A stretch of DNA of 64,000 nucleotides from the NCBI GenBank assembly GCA_021030915.1, contig JAGEMR010000129.1:1-64000 (forward strand), given 5' to 3'. A model generated the notes under the pieces. It worked only from the letters and a program-made list of their open reading frames with translations. It was not told the DNA's origin and made no database searches. Both the position numbers and the translations under genes were made by a program. Numbering within the stretch: position 1 is the stretch's first letter; the number at the start of each line of letters is the position of its first letter. This document shows, one piece after another, positions 11,121 through 23,278 of this stretch. The DNA comes from Astrothelium macrocarpum (lineage: Eukaryota; Ascomycota; Dothideomycetes; Trypetheliales; Trypetheliaceae).

Positions 11121-11595
11121 ATGTTTATTGAAATTATCTTCTATTCTTTTTATTATGTGTTCTTATCGTAATTGTATCCAAAGTGGTCGTTCTTATTATC
11201 TGATTCAGAATTCGGAGAAATGTACTGAATATATAGAAAGGGCGATTCCTTATGATCTGATTATTTCAGATCGGATATTTGAAAAGATCAATATTTAGAT
11301 GAATCGGTTATGAAATGAAATATAAAAAAGTATTCAGATATAATAAAAAATTATAACGCGGATAATTCGTTTAAATTCATAAATGAATTTATTGCGTCAG
11401 AAATAATAAAATTTTATTATTTAAGAAGTGCAGAATATAAAAGAAATTCGTACTAATGAGATAGCAAATCTTATATAATAGAATATGGCGGATGAGATTT
11501 TCGAAATTCCAGATTTTGATACATCGTTTTTGGATTTTTTATTGAATTTTTTTGATAATAATATTTCAGAAATTATTGATGATTCTTCCAAATGA
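11121..11595 (+). pseudogene. Cysteine-motif ORF antisense to gypsy pol, decayed
   Basis: Read rightwards, the frame keeps CSYRNCIQSGRSYYLI then NSEKCTEYIERAIPYDL and, after several stops, EVQNIKEIRTNEIANL and EIPDFDTSFLDFLLN. I recognise the pattern C-x4-C ... C-x2-(C/Y) ... PxDL followed by a charged helix as a recurrent hypothetical protein in repeats of filamentous fungi. It is placed between the 3' end of gypsy pol and the presumed LTR, on the opposite strand. The stops fit RIP. Its function is not known. Confidence 0.45.
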
Positions 11596-13599
11596 TCAAA
11601 AATATTTTAAAAAAAAAGATTAATTCGATTTCTTATAATATAATTTCTTTTATTTATAGAATTCTTTAATTTTTTATTGATATTTTTTTAAATTTTCTAA
11701 TATTTTTTATATATTTTCCGAATTTAGATATTTCTTTTATTTAATTAAATAAAAATCATTATAATAATCAAATATTTTTTTTATTTCGAATTCGTTTTTT
11801 TTTTTTTTAATTGAAAATGAAAAATGATTTGATATAATATTATTGGATTTATTGATTATAATAAAAATATATAAAAAATAGAATATATTTTCGCGTCTAA
11901 TGATAATCTGAATTTGAAATTTATCAGATTTTTCTATTTTTATATCAAAAATGATCCAATTTTAATTAATTCCAATTTTTTAATTGATAATTTATTTTTG
12001 AAATTTTTGATAAATAAATATATTTTATTTTTTTTTTTTTAATTGAAATCCATTTTTTTTAAAAATATTAATTTTTTTATTTTTGATTAATATCTATTGA
12101 TTGCCTCTTTTGATATTTTTCTTTATTTATATCAAGATTTTTAATTTTTATAATATATTTTATTATATTTGATCTGAAGATATTTCTATATTTCGCCTAA
12201 TCTGATATTCATTATTTTGATTTAAAATATATTTTATTAATATTTTCTATATGATTAATGATATTTTTTGATTTAATATTAATTATATTATAAATAATAA
12301 AAATATCCAATTATTTTATTAATTATTTATATAATATCTCAGATATTATTCTAATATCTGATTTATATATTTTATCTGATCATCTATTTTTTTATGATAT
12401 ATCGTGGATATTTTTAATTTGATTTTAAATTCATTTAGAATTATTTTCCAATAAATTGATATAAATTTTCGATTTTTATCAGATATAATATTTATTAGAA
12501 TTTTAAAATATTTGATTATTTTTTGAAATAATAATTCGGTTATATGAATTATTTTATATATTTTTTTGAATTATTCGATAATGACATATTTTATTAATTT
12601 ATTTATAATGATCATAATTATATTATATTCTAATTCTATTATTAAATCCCGTGATTCTGATAAATTTATAATAAAATTCATAATAATTTATTCGAATGAT
12701 TTATATAATGATTTTATTGATATGACCATTCTTTTTTTTATTTATATATTATATTTGTTTTTTTAATATAATTCATATTTAATAATATAATTTTGGATAT
12801 ATTCTTTCATTTTTTTGAAATGATAATTTCGTTGGATATTTTTTATAATTTATATGATTTCTGAATATTTATAAAATAATCTATTATAATATTTTTTAAT
12901 AATTTCTCTGATTTTTTCCGGCAGAATTATAATTTTTTATTCCATTTATTGATTTTATTCAAAAATAGTCAAAATTGTATTAATTTTTTTACAATTTTCT
13001 GATATTATACCATTTTAATTGATTTGAAAGATTATTTGATTTTTTATCTTTTTTATTATATAATCCGGTTTTTGATTTAAAATATTAATTTTAGAATTGT
13101 CTTTTTCTGACGTATATTTGATGATAAATTTATATTATTTCAGGAATTCTGACCATCTGATCTATTATTAATTCAGTTATTTCGTTATCATAAAATAAAT
13201 GAGATTTTTATGATCTGTGAAAATTTCTAAAAATGATGATCCTTTAATATATATCTTCCAATATTATAATATAATAATTATGATAAAAAATTCTTTATTA
13301 TGAATATCATAATTCTATTCTGATCCCAAAAATTTTCTGGAATAATATTTTATTGGATGTCATTTCCCATTCCGTATTTATTGATATAAATATATTCTTA
13401 TTATTAAATCGGACGTATCAATTTCAATTTATATTGATTCTGATGGTTTGATAATTCTTAATATAGGATTCTGTAAATAATCTTTTTTAAATCTTTCGAA
13501 TATTTTTTTTTGTTTTCTTCAAAAATGAACGTTTTTTTATTTTTTATCAATTCCATTAGAGATTGTATTTTAAGAGAATATTTATTAATAAATCTTCTA

Positions 13600-14250
13600 T
13601 TATAATTGATAAATTCCAAAAAGAATTAAACGTTTTTTATATTTTTTGATTCTGGCCAATCTTCAACCGATTTTATTTTATCCGGATCAATTCGTATAAT
13701 TCCTATCCTAATAGTGTAGTTTAAGAAGTTTGTTTTTTTGATCCAGAATTCGCATTTCGATAATTTCAGCCGTAGGTCTCGTTTATCAAATTCTTCGAAT
13801 ATTTGTCATACGTGTTACGTATATTCTTCCTTGATTTTCGAATAAATAAAGATATCGTCCAAATATGCTATTACGAATTTATCGAAATATGGTCGTAATA
13901 TATCATTGACGAATATTTGATAATTAATTGATATATTTATGAATCCAAATAATATGATAAGATATTCAAAATATTTATATTTTATTTGAAATATTATTTT
14001 CTATTCTTCATTTTTTTTCATTCATATAAAATTATAAATTTCTAATAGATCCAATTTGATAAATCATTATATATTTAAAAATCTATTCTATAATTTTATG
14101 ATATTTGATAACAGATATCGATTTTTAATTATTATTTTATTAAATTATTGATAATTTATATAAAATCGTAAATTTCTGTCTTTTTTCGATATAAAAAGAA
14201 TCGAATATTCTATAAATGATTCCGATTTTCTGATGAAATCTTTTTTTAAA
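13600..14250 (-). pseudogene. Gypsy reverse transcriptase remnant
   Basis: Minus-strand translation shows a KDRNLRFYI block (about 14170-14200), NRYLLSNIIEL, then a window ending ILRPYFDKFVIAYLDDIFIYS with the catalytic YLDD at about 13853-13864. Many stops interrupt it. The tyrosine-leucine-aspartate-aspartate form and the following (F/L)IYSK stretch are typical of Ty3/gypsy. Confidence 0.8.
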
Positions 14251-14681
14251 TTTTTATTCAAATATTTTTTTAATATTTTAAATTCTTTATTAGATAATAT
14301 ATAAATGGATCTGAATATAAATTATTTTTTCATAAAAAATTTTATTTTATGATCTTACGATTAATATTTAAATAATATTTTAATATTTAATTCTTTTTTG
14401 AAAAAATATATCCATTTTTTATATTTTAAAAGAATTTTAAAAATGATTAAAATTATTTTTAAATTATTAATTTTTCAATTTTTTTATTCTATTAGAATAT
14501 CTATTATATCCGAGATTTCTTTAATAAAAATCTCATTTTTTAAAATGATCTATATAAAATAATCATCCGTCTTATTTTTCATTATATCCGGATACGAAAA
14601 TTTCGATATAATTCCATAATTATATCCATTCATTTCCAATATCCCATTTTTTTAATTGATTATTGGATTATGTTATTATAA

Positions 14682-15014
14682 TTAAGATAGTCCTAATATG
14701 ATATCGTGCCTGGCCATGGCAATGATATCGAATGTGATTTTTTCAGTATATCCTACGGCAGTCATGAATATTGGTCGAATTTCTTCTGAAATTTCGCCGG
14801 TTTCTGACATTTTTTCTCCTATTATTACGCATATTACGTATTTCTGATTTTTTGATCTAATCAATAAATCCAATAAATTTTGAAATTTTTTAGATATAAA
14901 ATTCCTATTTATTTTTGAATCGATCAATATTTTAATTCCTTCTTTCTTTTCCAATATTATTATAATATACAATAAATGATTGGATATTTGAATAATATTT
15001 AAATCTATACACAT
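14682..15014 (-). pseudogene. Gypsy aspartic protease remnant
   Basis: A 110-codon minus-strand frame includes ILIDSKINRNFISKKF, the retropepsin active-site region. The canonical D-S/T-G-A is degraded to D-S-K, consistent with a G-to-A change. It ends ARHDIILGLS, the second conserved block (DIxLGxxWL). Upstream sequence is cut off by the Fot1/pogo element only about 30 bp away. Confidence 0.7.
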
Positions 15015-15046
15015 ATTTTATATATAGAATCTAGATCTTTTTTTTA

Positions 15047-15099
15047 TAACGTGGTTTACCACTCAGCCGGTCATATCAGTCAGTCGGTCACTTTCCGCA
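15047..15099 (+). repeat. Left TIR of the Fot1/pogo element
   Basis: 53 bp with many intact CpA dinucleotides, exactly complementary to 16871-16923. It is noticeably GC-richer than everything inside or outside the element. Confidence 0.95.
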
Positions 15100-16870
15100 C
15101 CAGAAAACCACTTAAACTTTTGTCGCGTTCTAACTTTTTAACGACTATGTCAATTTATATTAAAGAAGAGAATATTATTCTTATTATTAATGCAATTCAA
15201 TTTATAAAATTTCAAGACAAAAATTTAAATCAACGTGTAATTGCGAAATATTATAATATCCCATAGAATTCATTAAATGATAGAATAAATAATTGATAAT
15301 AATGTGTGTCAATTCAATTATAACATCATAAATTGGATCAATTTGAAGAATAATCGTTAATCAAATATATATTCGATCAAAATTCAAAAGGATTCTTATT
15401 ACGTTTTTTTAATATAAAAGATATGGCCAATTTTTTATTGAAATCGTGCGGAAATAAGCCAGTTAGTAGGTACTGAATAAGACGATTTATCGACGTATAA
15501 TCAGATTTCAAAATCAAATTCAATCATTCATACGATTATCAAAGAATATTACAAAAAAATCCAAAAATTATTTCGAATTGATTTAAATTATTATATAATA
15601 TAATAAATAAATATGAAATATATAAAAAGAATGTCTATAATTTCGATAAAATAGATTTTATGATGGATATAATAATCATATTAATAATAATAATATATGT
15701 TGAAAGATATGATAAAACCAAATTTGTATAATTTAATAATCAGAAATAGATTATAATTATTGAATATATCAATATTAAAAATTAATATATTCCGTTTTTT
15801 ATCATCATTTAAAATATTTATTATCTTATGAATTAGATTATAAAATCAGAATTTTCTGATAATTGGATCATTAAATCTATTTTTAATAAATAAATCAATA
15901 ATAAAACAGATTTAGATTGGATTCAATATTTTGATAAATATATAAAAGATTATTTAAAAAATATATATCGATTATTAATTATTAATAAATACGAAAGTCA
16001 TTTATTAATTGAATTCAATAAATTTTATGATAAAAATAAAATTATTCTAATTAATATATCTATATATTTATTTCATTTATTTCAGTTATTGAATATCGTA
16101 TTATATTCATTTTTAAAACACGCGTATAATAATAAAATCAATCTATTAATTAAAATTACGGTTAATTATATCATTAAATTCGGATTCTTCGTCATATTTA
16201 AATTCGCCTATTTCAAAATTTTTACGGAATTAAATATCAAATCTGAATTCAGAAAAATTGGAATTATATTTTGAAATTCAGATTTTATAATTTTCAAATT
16301 AAATATTCATTTAAAAATATTTATATTATTGAATAATCATCTGTCAATCGTTTATGAATGAAAATCGTAAATCTTTTCTAATTTTTAATAAATAATCAAA
16401 TAATTCAATTTCATTAAAAAACGAATTTTTATTTATTAAAGAAATTCTTCAATATCAATTATTGAAATTGTAAATTAGATGGCGAAAAATACGTAAATAA
16501 TGGCGCATTCAATTATTTTTTTGACTGAATGAATGCGTATTTTTGAAGACGCAAATATGGCATTTATAAAATGTCGGAAGGTCAAAAAATCATGTATATA
16601 ATTTGGAAAAATATTTAATATAAATGATTCTATAAAATTATTAATTGAAAAGAATTCGAAGAAACGGTATATATCTGATGAAAACGAAAATAATAATCCA
16701 TTAAAAAAAACAATAACGATTTTACGATGATGTAATAATTACGGTATAATTGGATATAATACACGTATTTATAACAAAATTGAAAAAATAAATATTAAAT
16801 CAGAATCTGATGAAGAATAAATAAATTTTCAAATTGTTGTTATATATATTAATATTGATGGGGTATCTGA

Positions 16871-16923
16871 TGCGGAAAGTGACCGACTGACTGATATGAC
16901 CGGCTGAGTGGTAAACCACGTTA
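16871..16923 (-). repeat. Right TIR of the Fot1/pogo element
   Basis: Exact reverse complement of the left TIR, followed by the TA duplication. Confidence 0.95.
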
Positions 16924-18380
16924 TATTAAATATCCATTAAAATTGAATAATATAAAATTCTATCATAGAATATATGAAATATGAATAAAAAAGATTTTAT
17001 TATGGGTCAAATTTTATTCTATTATTATATATTTAATAAATCAGTTTATGAATGAGATTTTTTATGTGAATCAGATATAAACAATTTTTATGAATGGATT
17101 ATTATTTTTATTATTATCTTTATAATTGATGAGATTTTATTTTTATTCATAATTTATAATAATTAATCCAATTTTATTCAGAATTCGTAATTTTAAAATA
17201 TAAATTCTGACTTTCATAAATACAATTTCTCATTTTTTTCAATAAATTGAATGAATAATAAAATTGGATTCAATTGATTGATAAAAATATTTAATAAAAA
17301 TATCAAAAATATAATGAATGATGATTTTAAATAAAGATTATTTATAATTGATAATCATAAATTTCATTTTATTATAAATTTTTTTAATTATTATTATAAT
17401 TAATGAATTCTGATTATTATTTATTCTTCTTATTTTATTTATCATTTTCAATCGTTAGATATGAATTTATTCAAATCATTAATCGAATATTATTTTATAA
17501 AATTGGATATCTAAATCCAATATATATAAATTCTATTAAATTTTATAAAAGATGATTTTTTTTCATTATTTTAAAAGATATATGAATTAATATTTATATT
17601 AAAAAATATTATTAATGAATAATTTAAAATAAATTTTCAATCATTCAATTTTTCAATTATATTTGATCAAATTAATATATAAATTCTTTAATAATATTCA
17701 GAACGATTTATTAATTCAGATATTTTAATTAATATTAATTTTAGATATTTGAAATAATTTTATAAATAAATTAATATCAAATTGAATTTATTATAATAAA
17801 TAAAAATGGATAAATGATATATCAAATTATTCTATCAGAATATATGAATTTATTTTTTAAAAATGAAGAATTCGAATTTTAAAGAAATAATCAAAATTCA
17901 AAAAAAACGTATAAAATAAAAAAAATAATTTGATATATTTTCAGAATTTGATAAAATAAAATTCTATAATTTTATCAAAATAATATGAATCTGTAAATTA
18001 TAATAATAATAAAAGAAGATTGAATAAATAAAAAAGAAATAAAAAAAGATTCAAAAGATTCAGTAATAGATTGATAGATAAATCAAAATAGAATAGAAGA
18101 TAGAATGAAAACGTGTCTGATAAAAAATTCAATAATAACGTAAAAAGAAACGAATTATTTAAAAATAATAAAAATAGAAGATTAAAAAATAATGAATAAT
18201 GAATAAATAATTCATTCTTCAAATTCGTTAAAAAAAGTCAAAATAATAAAAATAATAGAATATAATCGAATAAATTCAAAATATTATATGTGTGAATACG
18301 GAGGTATTAAATGAGACGAAAGTAAATTCTCGTATAGATCATTTACGGCGATCACAAAAAATATCATAACATTATTTAGA
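16924..18380. other. AT-rich RIP-type block right of the Fot1/pogo element
   Basis: A/T-rich DNA, presumably the gag side of the split gypsy element. A plus-strand frame around 18000-18240 is rich in Asn, Arg and Lys once stops are ignored. No zinc knuckle could be identified with confidence. Composition turns normal near 18440. Confidence 0.45.
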
Positions 18381-19027
18381 TTAAAATTAATAGTTCAATT
18401 TCAACGTATAATTCAGAATTATCAAAAAATTCAGATCCGATTTCATTATTCGTTGTTGTTGTTGAGATAATTAGGTTCGAGCGCGTGGTGGTGAGAGTCA
18501 AATTGGGTGGGCGAATGCTCGGGCCGGGCGAATGGTGGTGGAGACTCCTACTGTCACAGAAATCCGGCCTGTTGAACAGGTTGAATCGGCTCAGAGGTGG
18601 AAAGCGGTTGATTGGGCAACCGCAAATAGATTGAATTAATTGCTGTCTCAGTTTGTATCCAAGAAGGAATGTGGTTTGGCTACCAAGAATGTTTACCACT
18701 CCCTGCCTTCCATCTCGTCCCTCGTTCCTTCCCACACCATGCAATCTCCTGATTGCAAGCAAGCCATAGAACTAATCGGTCTTATCACAGTGAAGCTCAA
18801 TTATTTGTAAGACAAATCATCGCCTTTCCCTCTAATTGTCGCTCAAACGTCATACCATGCTGATCAGTATCTACATTGGGTAGATAACGTACCCTAGTAT
18901 CACAGTACGGTTCCGCCGTATGGCAAACACACCAATCCATAACTTAGAGATTAGGCAGTCATCTGCGCGTCAATCGGTTTAGCCTTACGGAAGGATAGAA
19001 ATCGCTCAAAGTCTCACTTAGATCTCA
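18381..19027. other. Intergenic DNA, AT-block boundary to the DUF7924-like gene
   Basis: Contains the transition from A/T-rich to normal composition. A 128-codon minus-strand frame (18376-18762) crosses the transition and shows no family features, so I do not call it a gene. Confidence 0.4.
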
Positions 19028-21074
19028 ATGGCTCGTAAAGAGAGGTCGGCAAGGGCCGGTTCAGGCCCGAAACAAGTGCAGAAATCTTCCACGCGGAGGA
19101 CACCACCAATGACGAGATCGGCAAAAAGACGGGAGCAGCAAGCTCAAGATAATCAGGACAAGACAGAAGGAACCAGAGAGCCCTCAAACAAGACAGTTTC
19201 TACTTTTCAGGAGGGCAGAAATTCTCCCGAACAAACAGTCAAACAGAAAGTATGTGTTACAGTGTCCTTTTTGCATCGGATTATATACGTCTGGAGGAAA
19301 GCTCAACTTTTAAATGTATTATCGAGGAAAGGTTTTTGTAATTGAGGAAAATCTTTGTGGCTCATGCTTTTGAACTTGATATCAAGTTTGAAAAAACTCT
19401 TCAGATGCTCTGCTGATCCCACATTAACCATAACTTCCGAACGTCCCCGGACAAACGCAAGCTTCCTCGGCCCAAGAGGGAAACTATTTGTCGAACAAGT
19501 CTCTCCTTGGCGACAACAAGTCTCCTCCGAAAGAGGAAGAAATACTACATACTGTTGAGACAGCCGCCATCGATTACTCCAGTGAAGTAGCATCTGATTC
19601 CGATGTCACAACATCAACGGATAATCTTGCATGGAGCACTGGGCCTGGATCACAAGAAGAAGATTGGAACCGTAGGAAGGGATATGTACCTTCACTTGAC
19701 GACAACACTTTGGAGATTATTCGAGTTATTCTTGGCAGCAATATTGCTTCTAGAATAGCTCAACTCAACTCCATTGATGACGGATATGCAATACGATTGG
19801 AGACGGAACGAAATGTACACTTAGATCCACAACCTAACACGGATAAATGCAAGGCCGAAATAGACAATATTTCTATAGAAATACATGAAAGCCAAGCTAC
19901 AGCTGCTGTCTATTCCCGGCTTTGGACCGCAGACGTGGAGAACTGCAAAGGAGAAAGAGAGGCTGTATTTCAACGAACCATAATGATGTCTCTTTTAGAC
20001 CGAACTAGATTGATTTTTGGTGAGATTGAAGGGCCGGAGAGTGCTGGCGTCATTAAGAAACAGCTCACTTTTAGTGTGGAAGCGGAATGGACTTGCGAAC
20101 CAATGCAAACTCGAGCATTGCTTCGTGATGATGAAGAAACACCGTTTCTTCCAGCCCCGAAACCAGATCTTTGTATCTCTTTTCGAAAAGATGGCCTGAT
20201 TAGTCCGAGGCTGTGGTCTATTATGCCCTCTAAAATGCGCAGACTTATATGTTACGAAGGCGACAGTCCACCATTAAACAAACGCGTTTTTGGATTTTTT
20301 GTGGTGGAGGCTAAAAGATCACCAATTTCTCCTCATAATCAAGTGGCTAAATACCAGGCTCTTAACTGTGCAAGCCAGGCACTTCACAATATGTATCAGT
20401 TCTTTCGAGAAGCTGATCAAGAGGAACAATTCTTTGACAATGTGAGGTTTTTCTCTGCAACCACATCAGAACAAGGCTTGGTGCTTCGTATCCATCGCGC
20501 GGAGCCAATCGCTACTGGAACTAGGAAGTCTAATCCGGACTCACCCGTTTCGAATGCAGAAGATCCGGACGCATCTGTTTCGAACGTAGCTACTTCGAGC
20601 GCAGGAAAAACAAGCGCATCTGATTCCGATGCATTTGATTCAGACGCATCTGGTTTGGAAGCGTCTGGTTCGGAGCAATATGAGCCTATACCTGGAGAGC
20701 CCGACTACAAAATAGAGTTTCGATTTGAAGAGTACAAGTCATTTTCATTCGGGGAATCTAGCCGTCGGGATGTGATTGACACATTCACTAAGATCATGAT
20801 TGGATATGGAGAACGTACGCTACATGGGCTTCTAAAGAAAGCCGCAGATCGAATTCATAGTAAGCTGAAGAAGCACGAAGACCCCACGCGCGTAATTCAA
20901 GACTATCGTCATGGCCAGACGCGGAAACGTATTCGAAAAAGCTCTCGAGGATCCCAATTGCGACGCCAGGCAATAGAGAACGATGCGAATCGAAGGAAAA
21001 ACGCCACTGAAGTGGGAATGGAGGATAGCTCTGTCGATACGGCCGAGTCTCTCAGGACTGGGGTCAGCGAATAA
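19028..21074 (+). CDS. DUF7924-like fungal protein with a PD-(D/E)XK-like core
   Basis: Exon 1 (19028-19249) encodes a basic, disordered start (MARKERSARAGSGPKQVQK...). Exon 2 begins at about 19479, since an in-frame stop at 19431 excludes an earlier start, and runs to 21074; together they give about 605 aa. The core contains PKPDLCISF (about residue 300) and, after a loop, GFFVVEAKRSPISPHNQVAKYQ. The D...E-x-K arrangement resembles a PD-(D/E)XK nuclease fold, and the family resembles the fungal DUF7924 group. Residues about 435-480 are an acidic Ser/Asp tract and the C-terminus is basic. Activity has not been shown for this group as far as I know. The tail may be longer: a GTCAGC...TTTCAG stretch after 21060 could be an intron leading to ERSTKRAKKGGKSVTPP. 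Confidence 0.7.
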
Positions 21075-21420
21075 ATGTCTGATTTTGGTGTTTCAGGGGA
21101 GCGCTCAACGAAAAGAGCTAAGAAAGGAGGGAAATCAGTTACGCCTCCTGACCAAAAAGGCTAAAAGTGGCAGGTTAGGAAGAGCTGCGCTTCCTCTCAA
21201 GAAGGAGGTTTAGGAGTCGTGCTCCCAGCTTTGGGAGGGAGAGAGCCAGGTCTTGGGAGAAAGGATGAGAGCAGTGAGAGTGGTGGAATTCGAGCCAACG
21301 ACCAGCTGCAACAATTGGCAATTGACCACCAGTAATGATCTTCTGCCATTGCGTCACCATTTCCCTTGTTATCTTAATGAAATTTCATATTGTAGGGTTG
21401 GTAATATCTCGGTCTAGCAA
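21075..21420. other. 3' flank of the DUF7924-like gene
   Basis: Includes a purine-rich stretch (21106-21260) with a possible alternative last exon of the upstream gene at 21098-21164. No other gene was recognised. Confidence 0.35.
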
Positions 21421-22879
21421 TTAGCTCCTATAGAAAATTATTAGTCGATAAGGACTGCATGCGGAATAAAACGCACTCATACCAACTCCGTCTGCATCGT
21501 GTACGAGCCTTTCGATTCGTTTTTCCGTCTTGCTGTTCATCTCTGCTGCATACGTGATCTCATAATTTTGCTTTTGGAAGATTTGGGAACTGATATGAAT
21601 TTCATCCGCCCAAAATATCCCCTCATAACCATATTGATGGATTATTTTCGGCGCTTTTTTGAGATTGACGGTAATATTGAGGCGTATACGAATGCAAACA
21701 ATCGTGGCTAGGGGTGACCTCACATTAAGGCTTGTTCCAAGAAACTTCGTGCTATAGAATATCTCACACTTGATGTGAAAAATAATGTGTTGCATGCTCA
21801 ATTTGGTCCTCTTGCTTCTGTCTCGGGTTTGACGGTCCAGGCGAGCGGCAACTTGAGCCAAAACAAGCACTCAATTCCCCAGCACATAGGGGTTTTGTTG
21901 GATAAATCAGATAAGATAACCAATACGTACGCTCACTGTTAATGAGCACTCTTTCCTACATCTTCCAGTTGCCCGATGGAAGTCGAAATTGGCCCAAGAC
22001 GAGGACAGATTTCCTCAAAAGGTAAAATAAGACCAAAGATCCCCAGCACAACCATTACCACAACATCGGCATCAATGATGAGCTTGACCACTTTATAAAT
22101 GGCCATCAGTGATTGAATGATGTGAATCAACCTCACAGATGTTTGACTTTTTCAGCCTCCACCAACTAGCTTTTGACGTCTTCTCGATACTCCCAATGCC
22201 ATCAGAGGTGGGACGTATTTTGTCTCGCACGCGACGAACGATCCCATGGGAAGAAAAAAGCTCTCGGCGACTATAACACAAGAATCGGGGTGCTTAAAAC
22301 GCTGATTGCTCAACGGAGTGCCACTAGAATAGATGGGGGTCGTCATCACCTGTAGTCTTTGTGCTAAAAGCATACAGTGCCTCCAGAAATACCGGCGAAA
22401 CACCATAAGCCATAAGCAGCTGCTGGATTGCTTTAGACCAAGCTCTTAGGGCACTCCAAGACGTCTGTTGTTAGACTAAGCTCCCAAAAACATCAATCGC
22501 TATTTCTACTATTACCGCGCCAACAATTCTCTCACTAAACTGCATCTCTAGAAGATTCGATTCCATTCTCATAGGAACATATTAGAAGTTTAAGATATTA
22601 TGGAATATTGTTCCATTGGAGGATTCCACTTACTGGATCGAAGGTCGAGCTTTTTGCATCACCTGTTGTTCAGAACAAAACCTTCCCATGATGACTGGGC
22701 GTACCTGTACTTCCTTCACCTTTATACCACACCTCTATTTCTCCTTGATGGGCGAACATCCGCTTGTTCTCAATGGCTAATTTTTCCCCGTGCGTCTCTA
22801 TCTCGATCTGTTTGAGCGTCCTGGGAGGTAAACTCGAGAAATAATCTCTCCACTCTTGGTCCACCCCAGATTGTGACAT
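21421..22879 (-). pseudogene. Possible decayed membrane-protein gene (CorA-like type?)
   Basis: Minus-strand pieces look like parts of one broken gene. There is an N-terminal segment from ATG 22879 (MSQSGVDQEWRDYFSSLPP...) and a middle segment near 22350-22450 reading RAWSKAIQQLLMAYGVSP then FLEALYAFSTKTTGDDDPHLF. A hydrophobic part follows (ADVVVMVVLGIFGLILPF, about 22000-22060), then a 150-codon frame at 21421-21870. The N-terminal WxxYFxSLPP plus the VSPxFLxxL pattern recalls fungal CorA-like transporter-domain proteins, but frames and introns could not be joined cleanly. It could equally be unrelated fragments. Confidence 0.25.
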
Positions 22880-23278
22880 TGTTGAACTTGAAATGTGGGA
22901 TTCTTGAAGCCGAACTTGTTATTTCTATGAAGCTAGCTACGGATTAAGTTCAGTGTAGAACAGCCTCTGAACATCGTCTGTCTGTCTATTATACCCAACA
23001 ATCACTGTAGAAAGGTATCAGGTATAGTGATGATATTGAGTTTAAATAAGCCTTGTGGACCAGACCCGACAAGGCCAGACCGAAGAAAATCTTGGCAGGA
23101 CTGTTTGTGCGAACGGTTATCTTTGTCGTCACAGCTGACCAGGATGAGTTTTCGCCCGGCAGATCAGCCAATGTCGGGTAGGTGCCAAGTAGGTGTGAGT
23201 ACCTACTCACTCTATTATACGCTTTCCCCGCGCGTCCCCTCCTTTACGCGTTGATCATTTTCTGTATTTGCAATAACC
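22880..23278. other. Intergenic DNA upstream of the kinase-like pseudogene
   Basis: Normal composition. It probably includes the 5' region of the kinase-like gene; a CAG at about 23283 could be an acceptor. No independent gene was recognised. Confidence 0.35.

Larger units (their letters stand above)
15047..16923 (+). mobile_element. Fot1/pogo-type DNA transposon with perfect 53-bp TIRs
   Basis: The terminal inverted repeats 15047-15099 and 16871-16923 are identical over 53 bp (outer bases TAACGTGG...). They are flanked by the TA target duplication (15045-15046, 16924-16925). At 1877 bp it matches Fot1-class elements. The interior is RIP-degraded but begins with a helix-turn-helix start (MSIYIKEEN... 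NLNQRVIAKYYNIP, 15149-15265). It later keeps LLIINKYESHL near 15970-16010, where pogo transposases have the catalytic D-G-H-x-S-H block; the Asp codon now reads Asn. The C-terminal part at 16089-16274 is a short open frame. Not functional. Confidence 0.93.
10611..18300 (-). mobile_element. Ty3/gypsy LTR retrotransposon remnant, RIP-degraded, read leftwards
   Basis: Minus-strand order is protease (15014-14682), reverse transcriptase with YLDDI (13864-13853), then decayed RNase H/integrase DNA down to about 11600. This is gypsy order. The low-coordinate side (about 10611-11115) is less mutated and LTR-like, beginning TGTTATGATCC. A partner LTR was not found near 18 kb, so the outer limits are approximate. 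The gag side is separated from the protease by the Fot1/pogo insertion at 15047-16923. 16924-18300 is A/T DNA in which gag could not be shown convincingly. Confidence 0.6.

Noticed and set aside
12566..12766. 66-codon hydrophobic frame
   Set aside because: Antisense to gypsy pol in A/T-rich DNA; no conserved features.
17998..18222. 74-codon Leu-rich frame on the minus strand
   Set aside because: Poly-Leu/Phe arises from A/T-rich repetitive sequence; the opposite strand reads as a polar Asn/Arg/Lys segment, more likely a decayed element ORF.
21270..21365. tRNA-like stretch (GAATTCGAGCC near a possible B box)
   Set aside because: Acceptor and T stems do not pair on either strand.
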